A stretch of 9,388 bases of DNA from an uncultured Collinsella sp. (GTDB lineage: Bacteria; Actinomycetota; Coriobacteriia; Coriobacteriales; Coriobacteriaceae), in contig CAUGJN010000068.1 of assembly GCA_959599635.1 (NCBI GenBank), forward strand, positions 1 to 9,388, given 5' to 3'. The first letter of the stretch is position 1, and each line of letters begins with the position of its first letter. The notes under the pieces are model-generated. The model was not told where the DNA came from and did not search any database. It worked only from the letters and a program-made list of their open reading frames with translations. Positions 1 through 6,973 of the stretch are shown piece by piece. Both the position numbers and the translations under genes were made by a program.

Positions 1-2007
1 AAATTGAACCGTGTAGTCCGGCTCGTATTTGGATAGAAATGCGTGGTAGGACCCCAGGCCGCTATTCTTGAAGATAAGCAACGGATCGATGGAGCCGTTA
101 CGATCAAATTCGAGCAGCGAGGGAATCTTGCCGAGTTTCTGGCGCAAGTCGAGATATTCGTTTTTCAAAAACCTGACGGAGGTGAAATCGCCGCCATCGA
201 TGGCCTTGTAGATGCGTGCCTCGGAAATACGATCGAAGCTCACGGTCGAGCATCCGGGGATCGTCGAATCGCCCTCTTGGACGAGACGACGCAGGCGATC
301 TTTGTTGTACGTTTTGTCACCCGAAAGCGCGATGGGCACCAAGAAGTTGCTCTGGTAGTTGCCAATAAAGTCGAGCACCAGTGCGTATTCCTTACCATCA
401 TTCAGACGCAAACCTCGTCCGAGCTGTTGAATAAAGATGATTGCGGAGTCGGTGCGTCGAAGCATGATGATCTGATTGAGCGAGGGGATGTCGACGCCTT
501 CGTTCATGATATCGACCGAGAAAATATACTCGAGCTCGCCGGCTTCAAGTCGGCTGATAACGGCATCGCGGACTTCATCGGGATCTTGACCGCTAATCGC
601 AGCCGTTCGATATCCGAGAGCGTTGAATTTGCGCGACAGTTCTTTGGCCTCGGCGTTTCGATTGCAGAAAATTAAGCCCCTGCGGCTGCTTTTGGTGACG
701 CTATATTCTTCGATCTTCTCGGTGATGTGACGCACACGCTCGTCGGACGTTAAGCGCCCGAACAGGGCGGTATTTTCGACCGTCTCATCGTCAATCTCCA
801 GATCGTGAATGCCAAAATAATGGAAGGGGGCTAGCATCTCCTCGGACAAAGCGTCCTGCAGCGTGATCTGGAATGCGATGACGTGATTGAAAAGGGCAAA
901 GACGTCATAGCCGTCGGTGCGATTGGGTGTAGCGGTCATGCCCAGATAAAACCGAGGCGTAAAGTGCGACATGATGGATTGGTAGCCCTGAGATCCCGTG
1001 CGGTGGGCCTCGTCGATGACGATGTAGTCGAACTCATCGGGACGGAAATCGCTCAGATGCTTGGCGACCGAAGAACACATGGCAAACACACAGGTAGCAT
1101 CGCTTGTATTCTTGCCAGTTTGATAGGTGTCGAACATATAGGTACTACCTAAGAGCCGTTCGTAGCTTGCACGGGAGGCGTCGATAATGCGCCGGCGGTG
1201 CGCAAGAAAGAGGACGCGCCGGGGTTTAGTTGCGAGCACATCGAACGCCGAAAGGAAGGTCTTGCCAGTGCCGGTTGCCGAGACCAGCAGGGCGCGAGTC
1301 TCGCCCTTACGGTGGATTGCACCGAGCGCCTCAAGGGCGCGCTGCTGCATTTTATTGGGCTTGAGTTCTTCGAGATCGTTCGTGGTTGGGCTAACAGTTG
1401 CCTGGAACGTCGGTTTCGATTTGGGCTTTGGGGGACGCGCCGATCGATATGCGGCATATTTGTCAATCCAGTCTTGGGAAAACGCAACGGTCGAGGCGTC
1501 ACTCCACAGCGAATTGAACTCACCTCTAAGCTCTCCGAGCAAGCGGCTGTTTTCAACGGTCTGGTACAGCACGTTCCATTCTTTATTGCAGGTGAGGGCG
1601 GTCTGCGTCATGTTCGAGCTGCCGACGATTATCGTGCTGGTTTCGCCCTTATCAAAAATGTATCCCTTAGCATGCAAATTACCCTGGAATACGCGAACTT
1701 CTATGTTGTCGTATTCCAGGAGCTTGCGAAACGCATCGGGTGAGTTGAAGTTGAGATAGGTGGACGTCAGCAGCCTGCCCTTAATGCCACGCTGCTTGAG
1801 CTCCTGGAACGCTTCGACCAAGATTTGAAGGCCACCGTCTGCAACAAACGCTACGCAAAAGTCAAAAGAGCTGCAGGTCGAGAGCTGCTCCTTGATAACG
1901 GATAGTAATGTTCCGCCGGTCGCCTTCGAGTTGGCGATGAGCTTGGGTGAATCGTTCTCGCGTGCAAGCGAGTCGAATTCAATATCAATCTGCTGCTGCG
2001 TAGTCAT
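1..2007 (-). CDS. PLD-like/DEAH-box superfamily 2 helicase, DUF3427 type (3' end beyond window)
   Basis: The reading frame is open from an ATG at 2007 to the left edge: 669 codons with no stop. Domains in order: a phospholipase-D-like domain with one HxKxxxxD motif (H112, K114, D119) and GSSN (N132), then a superfamily 2 helicase with Walker A ATGTGKT (K249), DEAH at 332-335, TAT at 358-360 and motif VI QQLGRGLR (around 526-533). The last visible residues, about 640 onward, resemble the start of a DUF3427 region, which is known to follow such helicases. Family members are about 950-1050 residues, so roughly a third is probably missing. A single PLD motif would need dimerisation to form an active site. 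The protein should use ATP to remodel or translocate on nucleic acid, with a possible nuclease or binding role for the PLD part; the substrate is unknown. The start is supported by a weak GAAAGG about 10 bases upstream. The gene is less GC-rich than its neighbours, which suggests acquisition. Helicase identity is firm; a defence role is only inferred. Confidence 0.94.
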   Translation of the reverse strand, partial: MTTQQQIDIEFDSLARENDSPKLIANSKATGGTLLSVIKEQLSTCSSFDFCVAFVADGGLQILVEAFQELKQRGIKGRLLTSTYLNFNSPDAFRKLLEYDNIEVRVFQGNLHAKGYIFDKGETSTIIVGSSNMTQTALTCNKEWNVLYQTVENSRLLGELRGEFNSLWSDASTVAFSQDWIDKYAAYRSARPPKPKSKPTFQATVSPTTNDLEELKPNKMQQRALEALGAIHRKGETRALLVSATGTGKTFLSAFDVLATKPRRVLFLAHRRRIIDASRASYERLLGSTYMFDTYQTGKNTSDATCVFAMCSSVAKHLSDFRPDEFDYIVIDEAHRTGSQGYQSIMSHFTPRFYLGMTATPNRTDGYDVFALFNHVIAFQITLQDALSEEMLAPFHYFGIHDLEIDDETVENTALFGRLTSDERVRHITEKIEEYSVTKSSRRGLIFCNRNAEAKELSRKFNALGYRTAAISGQDPDEVRDAVISRLEAGELEYIFSVDIMNEGVDIPSLNQIIMLRRTDSAIIFIQQLGRGLRLNDGKEYALVLDFIGNYQSNFLVPIALSGDKTYNKDRLRRLVQEGDSTIPGCSTVSFDRISEARIYKAIDGGDFTSVRFLKNEYLDLRQKLGKIPSLLEFDRNGSIDPLLIFKNSGLGSYHAFLSKYEPDYTVQF

Positions 2008-2208
2008 CCCGGCCAAACCTTTCGAAAGACTATGTTGGCGCCAGGATAACAGATCGATCGTTCGTATTTTGGGCGTATGACGATTAAGATTGGCGGTTTG
2101 GCGCGAGCTTTCGGACGTGTCCGCACGATATGTGACACTTACCCTGCCGCCATGCTCCGTCGCGGCGGCATGCATCTGAAAAACGACCCTCTAAGGAGTT
2201 CGATATTG
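2008..2208. other. Divergent intergenic region with several short palindromes
   Basis: This 201-base gap separates the leftward helicase from the rightward small membrane-protein gene, so both promoters should lie here. Visible symmetric sites are CTTTCGAAAG (2019-2028), TGGCGCCA (2036-2043), CGGAC/GTCCG around a GT centre (2112-2123), and a 7-bp stem TGCCGCC/GGCGGCA (2145-2151 with 2164-2170, 12-base loop). On the minus strand TGTTATCCT (about 2046-2054) resembles an extended -10 for the helicase, but no convincing -35 accompanies it. Operator function for any of these palindromes is inference. Confidence 0.4.
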
Positions 2209-2448
2209 ATGAGTGGCAACACCAAGCACCTTGCAAAGAAGTGCGTCAAGGACGCAGGGCCGTGTCTTGTGCTGTGCGCGGCCGGCGTGGCGGTCGCGCT
2301 GCTGGCTGTTCTGGGACCATTTGACGTGCTCCGAAGTGCCAGTTCTCTGCATGTTTGCATGGCCCTTGCCGGTGCCATGATGACCAGCGGCGTGCTCGAT
2401 CTGGTTTTTTGGGTGCTTGACCCGTTTGGATGGAAGAGCGAGGGGTAG
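2209..2448 (+). CDS. Small two-helix membrane protein, unknown function
   Basis: This 79-residue protein is not recognised as a named family. The chosen ATG at 2209 has AAGGAG at 2193-2198 with a 10-base spacer. The frame is open further upstream to 2077, but those extra residues lie across palindromic intergenic DNA and no ribosome binding site supports them. The sequence has a short basic N-terminus (KHLAKKCVKD), a hydrophobic segment at about 17-36, a polar link RSASS, and a second hydrophobic segment at about 47-70 ending in WVLDPFGWKSEG. This predicts a helical hairpin in the cytoplasmic membrane with both ends inside. Three cysteines (12, 19, 23) cluster around the first helix. The gene is 85 bases upstream of the phosphoesterase on the same strand with no terminator between them, so co-transcription is possible. 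A function cannot be assigned. Confidence 0.65.
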   Translation: MSGNTKHLAKKCVKDAGPCLVLCAAGVAVALLAVLGPFDVLRSASSLHVCMALAGAMMTSGVLDLVFWVLDPFGWKSEG

Positions 2449-2533
2449 GTCCTAAAGGATGGAAGGGCTGGAACGGTTGGCTTAGTGATCGTGCAGAATG
2501 TGGGCTAGCGACTTACAGGGAAGTGGTGATCCG

Positions 2534-3259
2534 ATGACGGTCTATGTGACGGGCGATATTCACGGCGGCCTCGACATGCAAAAGCTGCGCGATTGGGATC
2601 TTGGGGAAAGCCTGACGAGCGACGACTATCTCATCATTGCCGGCGACTTTGGCTTTCCGTGGGATTTCTCTGCCGAGGAGTGCGCCGACATCGCTTGGCT
2701 GGAGTCGCGCCCCTATACCGTGCTGTTCGTCGACGGCAACCACGAACGTTTCGACCACTGGGCGGAGCGACCCATGGAGTTGTGGCACGGCGGACTGACA
2801 CAGCGCCTGTCGGACACCTCGCCCATACGGCGCCTGACGCGCGGCGAGGTTTTTGAACTCGACGGCTCAACGGTCTTTATCATGGGCGGCGCCACGAGCG
2901 TGGACAAGGAATACCGCATTCCGTATTCCAGCTGGTGGCCGCAGGAGTTGCCGGACGAGCGCAACTTTGAGGAGGCACGGACGAAGCTCGACAGCGTGGC
3001 CTGGAAGGTCGACTACGTGGTCACCCACACCTGCTCTACGCGCATGCTTTCGCCCACGCTCTATCCGGCGCCCGGCTGGAATTGCCCCGCCGTCGATCGA
3101 CTTACGGCATTTTTTGACGAGTTGGAAGACCGCTTGGACTACAAGCGCTGGTACTACGGGCATTTTCATCGGGATGCCAACCCGACCGAGCGCCATACCG
3201 TGCTCTACGACTGCATCGTTCGCCTGGGCGACGAACTCCAGCCTTGGGATGTTGCGTAG
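2534..3259 (+). CDS. Calcineurin-like metallophosphoesterase
   Basis: The 241-residue protein carries the full set of metal-binding motifs of the calcineurin-like phosphoesterase fold: GDIHG (D8, H10), GDFG (D38), GNHE (N69, H70), a mid-protein histidine in THTCS (H165) and GHFH (H210, H212). These residues hold a two-metal centre that hydrolyses phosphomono- or diesters. The substrate is not evident and could be a nucleotide, nucleic acid or phosphoprotein. There is no signal peptide or membrane segment, so it is predicted to be cytoplasmic. I start at 2534 because MTVYVTGDIHG places the first motif at the very N-terminus, as is usual; a purine-rich GGGAAGTGGTG lies just upstream. An in-frame ATG at 2498 would add 12 unsupported residues. 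The gene follows the small membrane protein and ends 17 bases from the convergent gluQ stop, with no hairpin in the gap. Confidence 0.93.
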   Translation: MTVYVTGDIHGGLDMQKLRDWDLGESLTSDDYLIIAGDFGFPWDFSAEECADIAWLESRPYTVLFVDGNHERFDHWAERPMELWHGGLTQRLSDTSPIRRLTRGEVFELDGSTVFIMGGATSVDKEYRIPYSSWWPQELPDERNFEEARTKLDSVAWKVDYVVTHTCSTRMLSPTLYPAPGWNCPAVDRLTAFFDELEDRLDYKRWYYGHFHRDANPTERHTVLYDCIVRLGDELQPWDVA

Positions 3260-3276
3260 GGGTGGGGCGTATTTGG

Positions 3277-4281
3277 CTACTCGGCCGTTACAGCGATGTT
3301 CTCTCGGTGCGCGCGGATAACATCCCAGCTAAAGTGCTCGACCAGCCGCTCGGCAGAGCGCGGCGTGGTGTCCGGCGCGATGCCCGTTTGCCCGGCGAGC
3401 CAGCCCAGCAGCGCTTCGGGCGTGCCAAAGCGGGCGCGGAGTTCGCCCAGGTCCAGATCGCGGTCTCGTTTGGAAAGGCGGCGGCCGTCCGGTGCCATGA
3501 GCAGCGGAATATGTCCGTAGTGCGGCGTGGGCAGTCCCAACAGGTGCTGCAGATAGATCTGGCGCGGTGTGGACCCCAGCAGGTCGCATCCGCGCACGAC
3601 CTCGGTGACGCCCATGGCAGCGTCGTCGACCACCACGGCTAGCTGATAGGCAAACACGCCGTCGCTGCGGCGCACCAAAAAGTCGCCGCACTCGGTGGCG
3701 AGTGCTTCGCATTGGGCGCCGTACGTGCGATCCACAAATTCGATCACGTCGTCTGCGAGGTCGTCGACGGTGGGCACGCGCAGACGTGTGGCCGGGGCGC
3801 GCAGGGCGCTGCGGCGGGCCACCTCCTCGGCCGAAAGACTTCGGCAGGCGCCACGGTAGATGGGCGTGCCGTCGCTCGCGTGCGGTGCACTCGCGGCGTG
3901 GAGCTCGGCGCGTGTGCAAAAGCAGGGATAGGTGAGGCCGGCGTCTTTCAGCCGGCGCAAGGCGCTCTCGTACAGGTCTAGGCGGTCGTGCTGGTAGTAG
4001 GGGCCTTCGTCCCACTCCAGCCCCAGCCAGGCCAGGTCGTCAATCAATTGGGCGGCAAGTTCCGGGCGCTTGCAGCGATCGTCCAGGTCCTCAATGCGTA
4101 ACACGATGCTGCCGCCCTGGCTGCGGGCCGAAAGCCATGCGCACAGGCAGCTGAACACGTTGCCCAGGTGCATACGGCCCGAGGGCGACGGGGCGAAGCG
4201 CCCCACGACGGGCGCGGGAGCGGCCGGCGTCGTTGGCGCGTCGGCGGCGGTTGTTGCTATGTTGCGTGCGTTGATGTCCAT
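3277..4281 (-). CDS. gluQ: Glutamyl-queuosine tRNA(Asp) synthetase
   Basis: This 334-residue protein is a truncated relative of glutamyl-tRNA synthetase. It contains the class I catalytic core with RFAPSPSGRMHLGN (HIGH-equivalent HLGN at 38-41) and LSKRD (269-273, KMSKS-equivalent). A zinc-site pattern (C120, C122, Y142, C146) is typical of GluQ-RS. The anticodon-binding half of a true GluRS (about 480 residues) is absent. The known family reaction activates glutamate and attaches it to the queuosine base at position 34 of tRNA(Asp), without needing tRNA for activation. I prefer the start at 4281, after which a low-complexity Ala/Thr/Pro stretch (about 8-25) leads into the core. The frame is open to 4395, but those codons would cross the probable promoter. 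There is no Shine-Dalgarno; a TATACT box lies 7 bases upstream, which fits a leaderless transcript. GC content is very high. The gene is convergent with the phosphoesterase. Confidence 0.95.
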   Translation of the reverse strand: MDINARNIATTAADAPTTPAAPAPVVGRFAPSPSGRMHLGNVFSCLCAWLSARSQGGSIVLRIEDLDDRCKRPELAAQLIDDLAWLGLEWDEGPYYQHDRLDLYESALRRLKDAGLTYPCFCTRAELHAASAPHASDGTPIYRGACRSLSAEEVARRSALRAPATRLRVPTVDDLADDVIEFVDRTYGAQCEALATECGDFLVRRSDGVFAYQLAVVVDDAAMGVTEVVRGCDLLGSTPRQIYLQHLLGLPTPHYGHIPLLMAPDGRRLSKRDRDLDLGELRARFGTPEALLGWLAGQTGIAPDTTPRSAERLVEHFSWDVIRAHRENIAVTAE

Positions 4282-4317
4282 GCGGACGAGTATAGCGCGG
4301 GGCGCGGTGGGGGAGAC
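4282..4317 (-). promoter_or_regulatory. Probable leaderless promoter of gluQ
   Basis: Read on the minus strand, TATACT (4289-4294) matches the -10 consensus at five of six positions and is followed by CGTCCGC and then the gluQ ATG. Transcription would therefore begin at or next to the start codon. No ribosome binding site is visible, which agrees with a leaderless mRNA, a common arrangement in actinobacteria. The region where a -35 would sit is GC-rich and shows no recognisable match. Confidence 0.5.
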
Positions 4318-4417
4318 GCTGCCGTGGCCTGCAAGTTGCTGAGGCCACACGTTGCGCGTGCCGGACCACCGGCTCGGCGCCTTAATCGTCGTCAATCAAT
4401 CTAGCCTTCAAACGACA

Positions 4418-4453
4418 GAAACCCCGGCAGCTCTTCGCAACTGCCGGGGTTTC
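4418..4453. terminator. Perfect 13-bp hairpin, terminator-like
   Basis: The arms GAAACCCCGGCAG (4418-4430) and CTGCCGGGGTTTC (4441-4453) pair perfectly around a 10-base loop. The stem is GC-rich with an A/T base, as in intrinsic terminators. The plus-strand 3' side (CGCGGAAAAGG) has no T-run. The minus-strand side (TGTCGTTTG) is slightly T-rich, so leftward termination is more likely. No gene runs into it from either side. Confidence 0.55.
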
Positions 4454-4627
4454 CGCGGAAAAGGGGGACATGATCCTCAAGCGGACGGCAAAGGGGCAAA
4501 CCGTTTTCGCTCAACTGCTTTATGCCCCTCAACTGGCGGCTCAATCAGCGCATGCCGCGCCCACACAAAGCCGCTACACCTGTGATGGAGCTATGAAGTG
4601 GTATCTATTGCCGGAGCGGGCTATGCC

Positions 4628-4679
4628 AAGGAGTGTCCCAGATTGCCGGCAGATAAGGAACGTCCCCAGGTGCCGGCGG
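4628..4679 (+). repeat. Degenerate 27-bp-period tandem repeat with GAACGTCCCC core
   Basis: Two 25-base units begin at 4628 and 4655. They share AAGGA, a GTCCC core and TGCCGGC in register, with 18 of 25 positions identical. The second unit contains GAACGTCCCCA (4658-4668), which recurs on the minus strand at 7152-7162 inside the palindromic repeats there. A further TTGCCGG sits upstream near 4609. The units look like remnants of a dispersed intergenic repeat family. Confidence 0.55.
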
Positions 4680-4790
4680 CGGGCGTGACTTTTGTCCCGT
4701 TTTGACGCTCCGCTGACCTAGATGTTCGTCACATGAACTCGCAAACGTGGGACAATGACGCTACTGGTACCACAGACAAAGGATGTGCCT

Positions 4791-6737
4791 ATGAACGCCC
4801 CCGTTGCCCAGCCCTGTCGGCAGCGCCGCCTGTTTGCGCGGTTCGCTTCCGTCTGCGCACTCGTCGCGCTTGCGTTGTTGCTGCTGCCTGCCGTCGCGCA
4901 CGCCGACGGCTACTCCATGAGCCAAACCTATATCGGTGCCACGGTTGAGGCCGATGGCTCGCTGACCGTTGTCGAGGGACGCCAGTTCGATTTCGACGAC
5001 GACATTAACGGCGTGTATTGGGATATCAATACAGGCTCTAACCAGCAAGGCGGCTCGGTGGTCGTCAATGTGCTGAGCGTCGAGGAAGACGACGCTGCGT
5101 TTAACAAGGTCGACAGCGCAAACAAAGGCGACGACGGCGTTTACACGGTGGAGCAGTCCGACGACGGCGTAAAGATTAAGGTGTTCAGCCCCCACGAGAG
5201 CGGCGACAGCGCAATCTACTACGTGAGTTATTCCATGACCGGTGCGGTTATGAACTGGGCCGATACCGCCGAGCTCTACTGGAAGTTCGTGGGTGACGGC
5301 TGGTCGGCGGATTCCGATGACGTCGAGATGGAAGTCTACTTTGCAAATGCCGCTGCCGGGACGGCTGCCGTCAAGGGCGATAACTTCCGCGCATGGGGCC
5401 ACGGCCCACTGACGGGCGACGTGTCGCTCGATGCGGACGAGCCCATGGTCACCTATACCATTCCCTGCGTGCATGAGGGCGAATTCGCCGAGGCACGCAT
5501 CGCCTTCCCCAGCGACTGGGTGCCGCAGCTTGCCGTCTCGGGCGAAAAGCGCATGTCGACGATTCTGAGCGAAGAGAAGGAATGGGCCGACGAGGCCAAC
5601 GCTCGCCGCGCTCACGCTCGCATGATTGCCAATGCGCTTGCCGTGCTAAGTGTTGTCGCGGCGGTGGCCTTTACCGGCACAATCGTTGTGCTCAAGCTGC
5701 GCCGCCGCAAGCCCAAGCCGCTTTTCCAGGACGAATATTTCCGCGATGTGCCTTCGGCCGACCATCCCGCCGTGCTTTCGGCCCTCATGAGCTGGAACGA
5801 CGTGCCCGATCAGGCATATATCGCCACGCTTATGAAGCTCACCGACGACCGCGTGATCAAGCTGGAAGAAGCGACCGAGAGCAAGAAGAAGGGTCTGCTC
5901 CGTCGCGAAAAAGAGGAGCAGACGTATCGCATCACAGTGACCGACGAGGCCTGGAAGGCTGCCAAGAAGGACGGCATCGATCGCGATGTGCTCAAGGTCT
6001 TCTTCGCCGGCGTTAAGCCCGATAAAGACGGCGTCCGTTCACGCACGTTTAGCGAGCTGGAGGAGTATGCCAGCGAGCGTACTGAATCTGTTGGCAACAA
6101 GCTCGAGGACTATCAAAGCACGGTTAAGGGCAAGCTGGAGACGCGCGAGCTTATCGCCTCGGACGGCACCATCGCCCTGGTTGCCGGCTTGGTTCTCGGC
6201 ATCATCATCGTCTTTGGCATTCTGGGCTCTCTGATCTATACCGACTTTGCGGACGCCAACGTCGGTGCCGCTATGATCTCGATCCCCGTCACGATCGTGG
6301 GCTTTGTCCTGAGCTGCACCTTCCGCCGCTACACGCCGGAGGGCGCCGAGGTGGCGGCTCGCTGCAAGGCGCTCAAGCATTGGCTCGAGGACTTTACGCG
6401 TCTGAAGGAGGCCGTCCCCAGCGACCTGATCTTGTGGAACAAACTGCTGGTGATGGGCGTTGCCCTGGGCGTTTCGAAAGAAGTGCTGCGACAGCTGGCC
6501 GAGGCCGTGCCTGCGGACCTGCGCAACAGCGACGATTTCTACGACAACTACCCCTGCTACTGGTGGTATTACCATCACTACGGCAACGAGTCCCCGCTCG
6601 ATTCGTTCAACGATGTGTACCACGAGACCATCCACGAGCTGGCTTCGAGTTCCGATAGTTCGAGCGGCGGCAGCGGCGGCGGCTTTTCCGGTGGCGGCGG
6701 TGGCGGCGTCGGCGGAGGCGGCGGCGGAACGTTCTAG
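4791..6737 (+). CDS. DUF2207 family membrane protein with signal peptide and Gly-rich tail
   Basis: This 648-residue protein fits the DUF2207 (YciQ-like) family, whose molecular role is unknown. The start at 4791 has AAAGGA seven bases upstream. The ATG at 4755 would add 12 residues ahead of the signal peptide and is less likely. The N-terminus is a Sec signal peptide: basic RQRR, a hydrophobic core at about 18-34, and AHA-DG cleavage after residue 38. An acidic extracytoplasmic domain (about 39-277) follows, then a membrane helix at 278-302 stopped by KLRRRKPKP. The cytoplasmic domain (about 303-459) resembles a winged-helix-like segment (MSWNDVPDQAYIATLMKLTDDRVI). Two more helices (460-483, 491-511) precede the family-typical RYTPEGAEVAARCKALKHWL stretch and the LLVMGVALGVS segment. 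Residues 623-648 are a Ser/Gly tail ending GGGGGGTF, also a family hallmark. It appears to be monocistronic. Family assignment is secure; any cell-envelope role is inference. Confidence 0.93.
   Translation: MNAPVAQPCRQRRLFARFASVCALVALALLLLPAVAHADGYSMSQTYIGATVEADGSLTVVEGRQFDFDDDINGVYWDINTGSNQQGGSVVVNVLSVEEDDAAFNKVDSANKGDDGVYTVEQSDDGVKIKVFSPHESGDSAIYYVSYSMTGAVMNWADTAELYWKFVGDGWSADSDDVEMEVYFANAAAGTAAVKGDNFRAWGHGPLTGDVSLDADEPMVTYTIPCVHEGEFAEARIAFPSDWVPQLAVSGEKRMSTILSEEKEWADEANARRAHARMIANALAVLSVVAAVAFTGTIVVLKLRRRKPKPLFQDEYFRDVPSADHPAVLSALMSWNDVPDQAYIATLMKLTDDRVIKLEEATESKKKGLLRREKEEQTYRITVTDEAWKAAKKDGIDRDVLKVFFAGVKPDKDGVRSRTFSELEEYASERTESVGNKLEDYQSTVKGKLETRELIASDGTIALVAGLVLGIIIVFGILGSLIYTDFADANVGAAMISIPVTIVGFVLSCTFRRYTPEGAEVAARCKALKHWLEDFTRLKEAVPSDLILWNKLLVMGVALGVSKEVLRQLAEAVPADLRNSDDFYDNYPCYWWYYHHYGNESPLDSFNDVYHETIHELASSSDSSSGGSGGGFSGGGGGGVGGGGGGTF
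6664..6732 (+). repeat. GGC-rich low-complexity tract encoding the Gly tail
   Basis: The 3' end of the DUF2207 gene is an imperfect run of GGC/GGT/GGA codons interrupted by serine, phenylalanine and valine codons. It encodes the glycine-rich C-terminus. Such a tract is prone to slippage, so its length may vary between strains. Confidence 0.8.
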
Positions 6738-6850
6738 CGAGCGCTTGCTTTGGGGTGGATCTTTCTGGGCGGTTGCCAGGGAAGATTCATCCCATTTTTG
6801 TGCATCGAAACGGGTCAAACTTTCCGCTGAGGACCTTCGCACAAGGGGCA
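6738..6850. other. Spacer between the DUF2207 gene and the palindromic element
   Basis: No supported gene or RNA is visible here. A 23-codon minus-strand frame (6805 to 6734) has no ribosome binding site and overlaps the DUF2207 stop, so it is not called. No terminator lies directly after the DUF2207 stop; the first strong hairpin downstream is at 6914-6954. Confidence 0.4.
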
Positions 6851-6870
6851 GTGGACAAAAAATACCAAAT

Positions 6871-6912
6871 ATGAGTACTGTTGCTGCGTTGGTCACATAT
6901 GTTTGCACATAA
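6871..6912 (+). CDS. Micro-ORF in the left arm of the palindromic element (13 codons)
   Basis: ATG at 6871 opens MSTVAALVTYVCT and stops at TAA, two bases before the terminator stem. The first four codons are identical to those of the opposing micro-ORF. If a 12-base in-frame gap is allowed, the following AA residues also align. There is no ribosome binding site. Expression is unproven and the frame may simply reflect the duplicated arm. Confidence 0.2.
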   Translation: MSTVAALVTYVCT

Positions 6913-6913
6913 T

Positions 6914-6956
6914 AATGGGCTCCTAATGAGAGTACTCCTCGTTAGGAGCCCATTTT
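6914..6956. terminator. Bidirectional 17-bp terminator hairpin
   Basis: AATGGGCTCCTAATGAG (6914-6930) pairs with CTCGTTAGGAGCCCATT (6938-6954) around a 7-base loop, with one T-G wobble. On the plus strand the stem runs into TTTTATTG. On the minus strand it runs into ATTATTATG. It can end the transcript from the left, including possible readthrough from the DUF2207 gene 177 bases upstream, and also the leftward micro-ORF transcript. Confidence 0.8.
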
Positions 6957-6973
6957 ATTGAACATTTGGGGAG

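Larger units (their letters stand above)
4282..4790. other. Gene-poor region between gluQ and the DUF2207 gene
   Basis: No convincing gene is seen in these 509 bases on either strand; short open frames here lack ribosome binding sites and recognisable sequence. The region holds the gluQ promoter at its left end, a small stem GTGGCCT/AGGCCAC (4324-4330 with 4342-4348, 11-base loop), the strong hairpin at 4418-4453, a degenerate tandem repeat at 4628-4679, and the ribosome binding site of the next gene (AAAGGA, 4778-4783). A possible weak promoter for that gene is GTCACA (4728-4733) and GACAAT (4751-4756) with a 17-base spacer. Each box matches consensus at only four of six positions. Confidence 0.5.

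Noticed and set aside
43..675. 210-codon plus-strand open frame
   Set aside because: It is the exact antisense codon register of the helicase gene; the minus-strand frame contains the conserved helicase motif VI.
2077..2208. N-terminal extension of the small membrane protein
   Set aside because: The frame is open, but AAGGAG supports the ATG at 2209 and the upstream codons span palindromic intergenic DNA.
3329..4015. 228-codon minus-strand open frame rich in Arg and Pro
   Set aside because: It is a frame-shifted shadow of gluQ with typical GC-driven low-complexity composition.
4300..4420. Possible tRNA or structured RNA, because of stacked stems before the hairpin
   Set aside because: No T-loop GTTCGA-type sequence or cloverleaf could be laid out; only isolated stems are visible.
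4761..5615. 284-codon minus-strand open frame
   Set aside because: It is antisense to the signal peptide and extracytoplasmic domain of the DUF2207 protein; no ribosome binding site or family resemblance.
6734..6805. 23-codon minus-strand micro-ORF
   Set aside because: It has no ribosome binding site, no repeat partner and overlaps the DUF2207 stop codon.
6039..6908. 289-codon minus-strand open frame
   Set aside because: It is antisense to the DUF2207 gene, with an Ala-rich shadow of the Gly tail and no recognisable domain.
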